Under the pieces are notes generated by a model. That model saw only the letters and a program-made list of their open reading frames with translations, was not told where the DNA came from and did not search any database. This document shows, piece by piece, positions 33,189 through 36,805 of a stretch of 36,805 nt of DNA; positions within the stretch are counted from its first letter, which is position 1, and the number at the start of each line of letters is the position of its first letter. The position numbers and the translations under genes are program-made. Source of the stretch: Bacteroidales bacterium (GTDB taxonomy: Bacteria > Bacteroidota > Bacteroidia > Bacteroidales > JAFGUD01); assembly GCA_016938685.1 (NCBI GenBank), contig JAFGUD010000258.1:1-36805 (forward strand), in the 5' to 3' direction.

Positions 33189-34058
33189 ATGAGTTATGTA
33201 AATGACACAATTCAGGCAATTCCGTTCGAGAACATTATCGGCGGACCTTTAAAAGCAGCTATCGAAGCTCAAACTATTGCTGCTCGAGCAACAGTTGATT
33301 TTATTCAACAAGTTGGGTTTAAAACAATAGATTCAGGTGGATCAGAAGAATCTAATCCACAAAAAGTACCACCAGCAAAACAGGATTTTGGAGAAGTACG
33401 CAATGTAGTTTTCAAATATGTTGCCACCAACGATGACGGAACAGAAAGAATTGCCGAATTATCGGTACCGATTCTTACCATTGTTCCTGTACCTTACTTG
33501 CGTATTGATGATATGACAATTGATTTTACCGCAAACATTACAGAAATGATAAACAAAACATCATCGCTTTCTGTTAATACAAACACTGATAGTGGATTAA
33601 ATGTAATTGTTCCTTTTTATGGAGCACAAAGTGCCGGAATTAAAGCAAAAATTGCTAAAACAAGAAACAGTTCTTCTTCGTCTAAATACGCAACCGAATA
33701 TACAATGGGTGTTCATTTGAATGCAGTACAAGACGAAATGCCTTCTGGATTAGCCAAAGTTTTAGGCATTTTGGAAGAATCCATTCATCAGAAAACTGCT
33801 GTCGGAGTAGGTATAGCTACATCTGTTACTATTACAGTAAAAGATAATGAAACTGCTGTTACAACCGGCATTTCAGGTATTCTAATCGGATTTTCTAATG
33901 AACCGGTTGAAATTACTGCAAGTGGTATTGTTTTTGAAAATGTACCTTATGGTTCATACACAATCCAAACAGTTTATAATAATCAGATTATACAACAAGC
34001 TGTATATGTCGCACAAGACGCTGCAACCGCAGAAGTTGTTTATAATCCGGCAAGCTAA
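33189..34058 (+). CDS. DUF2589-like protein with C-terminal carboxypeptidase-regulatory-like domain (second copy)
   Basis: A 289-residue paralogue of the protein at 26138. I use the ATG at 33189, because it aligns with the start of that paralogue (MSYVNDTIQAIPFENIIGG against MAINNTLKSVPFEYLIGS); a TTG two codons upstream is possible but unsupported. Conserved blocks are PLKAAIEAQTIAARATVDFI, the signature AELSVPILTIVPVPYLRIDD and GLAKVLGILEES. A C-terminal beta-sandwich follows, with GISGILIGFSNEP and VFENVPYGSYTIQT. It is followed by a terminator and then effector 3, the same order as in the first cluster. The repeated order DUF2589, terminator, effector, exported partner is the best evidence that it belongs to the effector system. 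Confidence 0.75.
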   Translation: MSYVNDTIQAIPFENIIGGPLKAAIEAQTIAARATVDFIQQVGFKTIDSGGSEESNPQKVPPAKQDFGEVRNVVFKYVATNDDGTERIAELSVPILTIVPVPYLRIDDMTIDFTANITEMINKTSSLSVNTNTDSGLNVIVPFYGAQSAGIKAKIAKTRNSSSSSKYATEYTMGVHLNAVQDEMPSGLAKVLGILEESIHQKTAVGVGIATSVTITVKDNETAVTTGISGILIGFSNEPVEITASGIVFENVPYGSYTIQTVYNNQIIQQAVYVAQDAATAEVVYNPAS

Positions 34059-34063
34059 TAAAA

Positions 34064-34160
34064 TATTTTGCAAACATCGGAGTTATTATTTATAACTTCG
34101 GTGTTTTTTCTTTTAAAAACAAAAAACTTACAACAAAACGCCATGTCATTTTTACCAAGT
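34064..34160 (+). repeat. Effector leader repeat, copy 1
   Basis: Sequence from TTTGCAAACATCGGAGTTAT through the hairpin, ACTTACAACAAAACGCC and the first codons (ATGTCATTTTTACCA) is nearly identical to 36287-36386. The copies differ mainly in the length of the T/A run after the hairpin. Confidence 0.85.
34074..34110 (+). terminator. Terminator in the leader of effector 3
   Basis: A 13-bp stem with two G-U pairs, ACATCGGAGTTAT (34074-34086) with ATAACTTCGGTGT (34092-34104), has a 5-base loop followed by T-rich sequence. It ends about 33 bases before the effector 3 start and is part of a repeat also present at 36287. Confidence 0.85.
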
Positions 34161-35570
34161 TTACCGATAAAGCATATTTTTAAGCCCAATTTGGAGGGTT
34201 TAAAAGACAAAAAAAGAGACAACCAACCAAAACAAGAGGTTGATCCGGAAAGATATTATAAAAAGATAATTGTGGTAAGAGAAAAACCCGGACCTGAAAA
34301 AATTACTGAAAAGTCTAATTTCAGCATTTATAATTTTCATTTTTATTTAACACAATACGATAAAATAATAGAAGGCAGAGATTTGAAGTTTCCTTGCGAA
34401 GAAGATAAATACAAGAATGCTATTGTCATTAGGACAAATACAAATATAGACGGACATACAAAAAATGTAATGAATAGGCTTATTAGAGATGTTAGATTAA
34501 AACAAAAAGCAAATTTACCTGTAAAAATAATAATTGAATACGAAGAGAATACAGTAAACCCTGAGGCTTACTACAAAAAAATCCAGATAGTTTTGCTTCC
34601 ACCGTCGGGTTATAAAATAGAATATTCACCTTTTCTTCTAAATAATAATTTTAATGATGGGTTTAGTATTTATCATTATCATATAAACTCAAACGGTTCT
34701 GTTGAAAACACAAGACCACATGAATTGTCATCAATTGTTAAAAAAAATGCGATTGTAATAAAAATAGAAATAGAAGGCATTCTTAAGAACGAAGACATGT
34801 CGGATATAGAAAAATACAGTTTTGTTATTACAAAGCTAAAAAAATTATGTAAAGAGCTAAAAAAAGAATACAAAATTAAAAAGGAAAACATTTTTTACCA
34901 GAATTTTATTTTAAGCCCCACAAGTCGCGGTAATTCAGGTTTGTCCGACAAAGCACAAGAATATGCTAATGATATAAAAAGTTATGCTCAAAATCAAATT
35001 GCTAGACTTTCTACAACCAACAGTTTAGACACAAAAATAACAGATTTTAGAACTGTTTTAGATGAAATAAAAATACTTGAAAACTCAAATCAATATTACG
35101 ACATTACCGAACAAGGCAACTTAGCATCTGTTTTTGATGTTGAAACCACAAACGGAAATAGTGTTGCAGGTGTTGCCACTTATGATTTTTACAAAAATAA
35201 AATTGTATTATATTTTGATAAAAATCAATTTGGACTAGCTGAAAAGGCACATGAATTTAAACACTTGTATCAATTTGAAGTAGGAGAATTAGATATTGGT
35301 AATTATAAAGCAGGAGGTAACCCGGGTTATTTCAATGATATTTTTATTGAAAGAGAAGCAAATGAGAGAGCAAAATTGTATGGAACTGCAACTCATTCAG
35401 AGGAAAAAGGAGCACATAATCCTTTAAATACTAATAACCTTCAGAGAGGCTTAATAGATATATATAACGGCTATTTAGGTTTGCAAAACAGTTCTGAAGA
35501 AGCAACTTCATATGCCTTTAGATATAAAAATAAAACGTATATAGCATGGCAACCTACAGAAATATTTTAA
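34143..35570 (+). CDS. Effector 3: duplicated N-module plus HExxH metallopeptidase-like C-terminus
   Basis: A 475-residue protein from the ATG at 34143, chosen because it aligns with the MSF starts of the other effectors; an ATG at 34068 would lie in the terminator. The N-module occurs twice in diverged form: residues ~38-133 (RYYKKIIVVREKPG, YNFHFYLTQYDKIIEGRDLK, TKNVMNRLIRDVRL) and ~142-250 (AYYKKIQIVLLPPSG, GFSIYHYHIN, VITKLKKLCKELKKEYKI). A helical region (about 265-320) leads to a zinc-peptidase-like domain: YDFYKNKIVLYFD, AEKAHEFKHLYQF (H370, E371, H374) and a candidate third ligand in FIEREANERA (401-410). This signature recalls the motif of effector 1, but the sequences are otherwise distant. 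There is no signal peptide. The next gene overlaps by 25 bases and encodes a lipoprotein. Confidence 0.8.
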   Translation: MSFLPSLPIKHIFKPNLEGLKDKKRDNQPKQEVDPERYYKKIIVVREKPGPEKITEKSNFSIYNFHFYLTQYDKIIEGRDLKFPCEEDKYKNAIVIRTNTNIDGHTKNVMNRLIRDVRLKQKANLPVKIIIEYEENTVNPEAYYKKIQIVLLPPSGYKIEYSPFLLNNNFNDGFSIYHYHINSNGSVENTRPHELSSIVKKNAIVIKIEIEGILKNEDMSDIEKYSFVITKLKKLCKELKKEYKIKKENIFYQNFILSPTSRGNSGLSDKAQEYANDIKSYAQNQIARLSTTNSLDTKITDFRTVLDEIKILENSNQYYDITEQGNLASVFDVETTNGNSVAGVATYDFYKNKIVLYFDKNQFGLAEKAHEFKHLYQFEVGELDIGNYKAGGNPGYFNDIFIEREANERAKLYGTATHSEEKGAHNPLNTNNLQRGLIDIYNGYLGLQNSSEEATSYAFRYKNKTYIAWQPTEIF

Positions 35571-36259
35571 TAATCCTTATTTTATTCATATTCGCATGTT
35601 GTTCTAAAACCTACATGTATCAAGATGGTTGGGATACTGGACATGAAACCATTTTTTTGAAAATAAATAAAAACAAGTATCAAATGATTTTTGAACCAAG
35701 TTATTATGGAGGTTTTTGCAAAAATGGAAGGTATGAAACAATAAATGATACTATTTATTTTTATCCTTCGAATCCAACTCCAAAAAAATTTGCAGAAATT
35801 TGCGAGTATTACGACGAAAATCTTATAAATAAGTCAAAATTTGAATTAGAATTAAAAGAGCCAATCGAAGATTACAATTTTTATTATGTGTTTGCAAATG
35901 ACAGTATACTTACCTTGTATGGAAAAACTTTTATTTATAATTATAATTTTAAAAACGAACCTGTTATAATAACATCAAATTTAAGCTCAATTAAAACAAT
36001 AAGAGTACATTCAATATTCATCTCTCAATCATATAATGTATTAAGTGACAGTTCTAATTATTTCAAAATTTATTTATCTGATACAAAAGATATAACTTAT
36101 GATTGTGATTACGCTGTTTTAAAAGAAGATAGTATTTTTTTTCAATTAAGTATGACAGGATATACTACAAATAAATACGCAATTAAGAAATCCGGAATTT
36201 TTGATTTTAGACCTAAATTTTATGGTTTAAAGAGAAAATGTAGAAACAAAAACAATTAA
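35546..36259 (+). CDS. Lipoprotein, probable immunity to effector 3
   Basis: A 237-residue lipoprotein: NILIILILFIFACCS gives a lipobox (FACC, lipidated Cys at about 18-19). The mature domain is beta-rich and Tyr/Asn-rich and is paralogous to the orphan at 24941 (YMYQDGWDTG, FLKINKNKYQ, GRYETINDTIYFYP, YDENLINKSKFELELKEPI, YAIKK). Its start lies within the last codons of effector 3 (25-base overlap), the same coupling as in the first pair. Its relation to an orphan copy in the same island is typical of immunity families kept as arrays. The ATG at 35546 gives the full signal sequence. Confidence 0.7.
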   Translation: MATYRNILIILILFIFACCSKTYMYQDGWDTGHETIFLKINKNKYQMIFEPSYYGGFCKNGRYETINDTIYFYPSNPTPKKFAEICEYYDENLINKSKFELELKEPIEDYNFYYVFANDSILTLYGKTFIYNYNFKNEPVIITSNLSSIKTIRVHSIFISQSYNVLSDSSNYFKIYLSDTKDITYDCDYAVLKEDSIFFQLSMTGYTTNKYAIKKSGIFDFRPKFYGLKRKCRNKNN

Positions 36260-36286
36260 TTTAATATGGTTGTAACCGAATAAAAT

Positions 36287-36386
36287 AATTTGCAAACATC
36301 GGAGTTATTATTTATAACTTCGGTGTTTTTTTTCTTTTTTTAAAAAATCAAAAAACTTACAACAAAACGCCATGTCATTTTTACCA
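36287..36386 (+). repeat. Effector leader repeat, copy 2
   Basis: Near-identical to 34064-34160: hairpin, pyrimidine run, TTACAACAAAACGCC and ATGTCATTTTTACCA. It is present before effector 4, directly downstream of the immunity gene of effector 3. Confidence 0.85.
36296..36340 (+). terminator. Terminator in the leader of effector 4
   Basis: The same 13-bp G-U-containing stem as at 34074: ACATCGGAGTTAT (36296-36308) with ATAACTTCGGTGT (36314-36326), followed by a long T-rich run. Confidence 0.85.
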
Positions 36387-36805
36387 GGTTTACCGATAAA
36401 AAACATCTTCAAACCCAACACCAATGTTTTGAAAGATGATAAAACCCAACAACAAGGGGCTGTTGAGCCAAAGGATTATTACAAAAAAATCAGAGTTGCA
36501 AAAGACGATAATTCTGAAATTATCCGCAGTGCCAAAAATGTAAGTGATAAAGATGTTCATTTTTATCTAAATCAATACAGTAAAATCCTGGAAGTCAAAG
36601 AGCTGAGGTTTCCGATTTCTGAAGAAGAAACCATTCTTATAAAACACAATGCTGACCTAACCAAAGACCACCCTAAGCGCGTTATGGAACGACTTTTGCG
36701 GCAGTTGAAACAGGATTATGGGATTGAGGAGAAGGAGGTGAAGTATGAAGAAAATGATGATGAAAAAATAATCATAGAAAAAAGAAATTTTTTTAGTAAA
36801 AGTCA
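36372..36805 (+). CDS. Effector 4: shared N-module (3' truncated by window)
   Basis: The frame is open from the ATG at 36372 to the window edge (144 codons). It encodes the shared module: MSFLPGLPIKNIFKPNT, KDYYKKIRVAKDDNSEIIRS, VHFYLNQYSKILEVKELRF and HPKRVMERLLRQLKQDYGIE, ending in EKEVKYEEND, beyond which the variable domain starts. The start is fixed by the leader repeat shared with effector 3. The block at about 36650-36750 is nearly identical in DNA to effector 1, while the earlier part differs more, so recombination between copies has probably patched it. The C-terminal activity and the immunity partner lie outside the window. Confidence 0.85.
   Translation, partial: MSFLPGLPIKNIFKPNTNVLKDDKTQQQGAVEPKDYYKKIRVAKDDNSEIIRSAKNVSDKDVHFYLNQYSKILEVKELRFPISEEETILIKHNADLTKDHPKRVMERLLRQLKQDYGIEEKEVKYEENDDEKIIIEKRNFFSKS

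Overview
The window is AT-rich bacterial DNA with the hallmarks of the phylum Bacteroidota: three secreted proteins end in type IX secretion (T9SS) sorting tails, there are many Cys-anchored lipoproteins, one protein joins Reg_prop/Y_Y_Y sensor repeats to a SpoIIE phosphatase, one lipoprotein carries a FISUMP domain, and a few upstream regions show the phylum's TTTG / TAnnTTTG promoter pattern. The genus cannot be fixed from sequence reading alone. I see no rRNA, tRNA, transposase or CRISPR array.

Layout. (1) 1-1.6 kb: the end of an RHS-type polymorphic toxin, its probable immunity gene, and a decayed gene tail. (2) 1.6-5.4 kb: a T9SS-tailed secreted protein, a small outer-membrane barrel protein and an M14 carboxypeptidase, separated by intergenic repeat tracts. 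(3) 5.5-15.1 kb: a DsbD-like thiol:disulfide reductase, two secreted endonuclease I proteins with T9SS tails, and aspartate ammonia-lyase fused to a cyclic-nucleotide-binding-like domain. (4) 15.1-24.9 kb: a membrane sensor phosphatase, a secreted metallophosphoesterase, recR, an XRE regulator divergent from a PspA-family gene, and an AAA/DUF4143 ATPase overlapping a PflX-type radical SAM gene.

(5) 24.9-36.8 kb is the most interesting part: an apparently modular effector-immunity island. Four genes (28108, 29785, 34143 and 36372, the last cut by the window edge) begin with the same roughly 130-residue N-terminal module, starting MSF[IL]P, and then switch to different C-terminal domains. One is a lambda-endolysin-like muramidase and two are HExxH metallopeptidase-like domains. 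Each complete effector is followed at once, sometimes overlapping, by a small gene with a signal peptide or lipobox, which looks like a periplasmic immunity protein. The partners of the two metallopeptidase effectors share a layout with each other and with an orphan lipoprotein at 24941; the partner of the muramidase is different. Two sets of DUF2589-like genes, two of whose members carry an added C-terminal beta-sandwich, and a tiny zinc-ribbon gene lie upstream of the effectors, separated by hairpin terminators. The island borders a second, diverged copy of the 3' end of the radical SAM gene, a scar of insertion or allele replacement.

Working model (inference): the DUF2589-like and zinc-ribbon genes are structural or adaptor components, the shared N-module is a loading or trafficking domain, and the C-termini are periplasm-acting toxins exchanged by recombination within the conserved 5' coding sequence.
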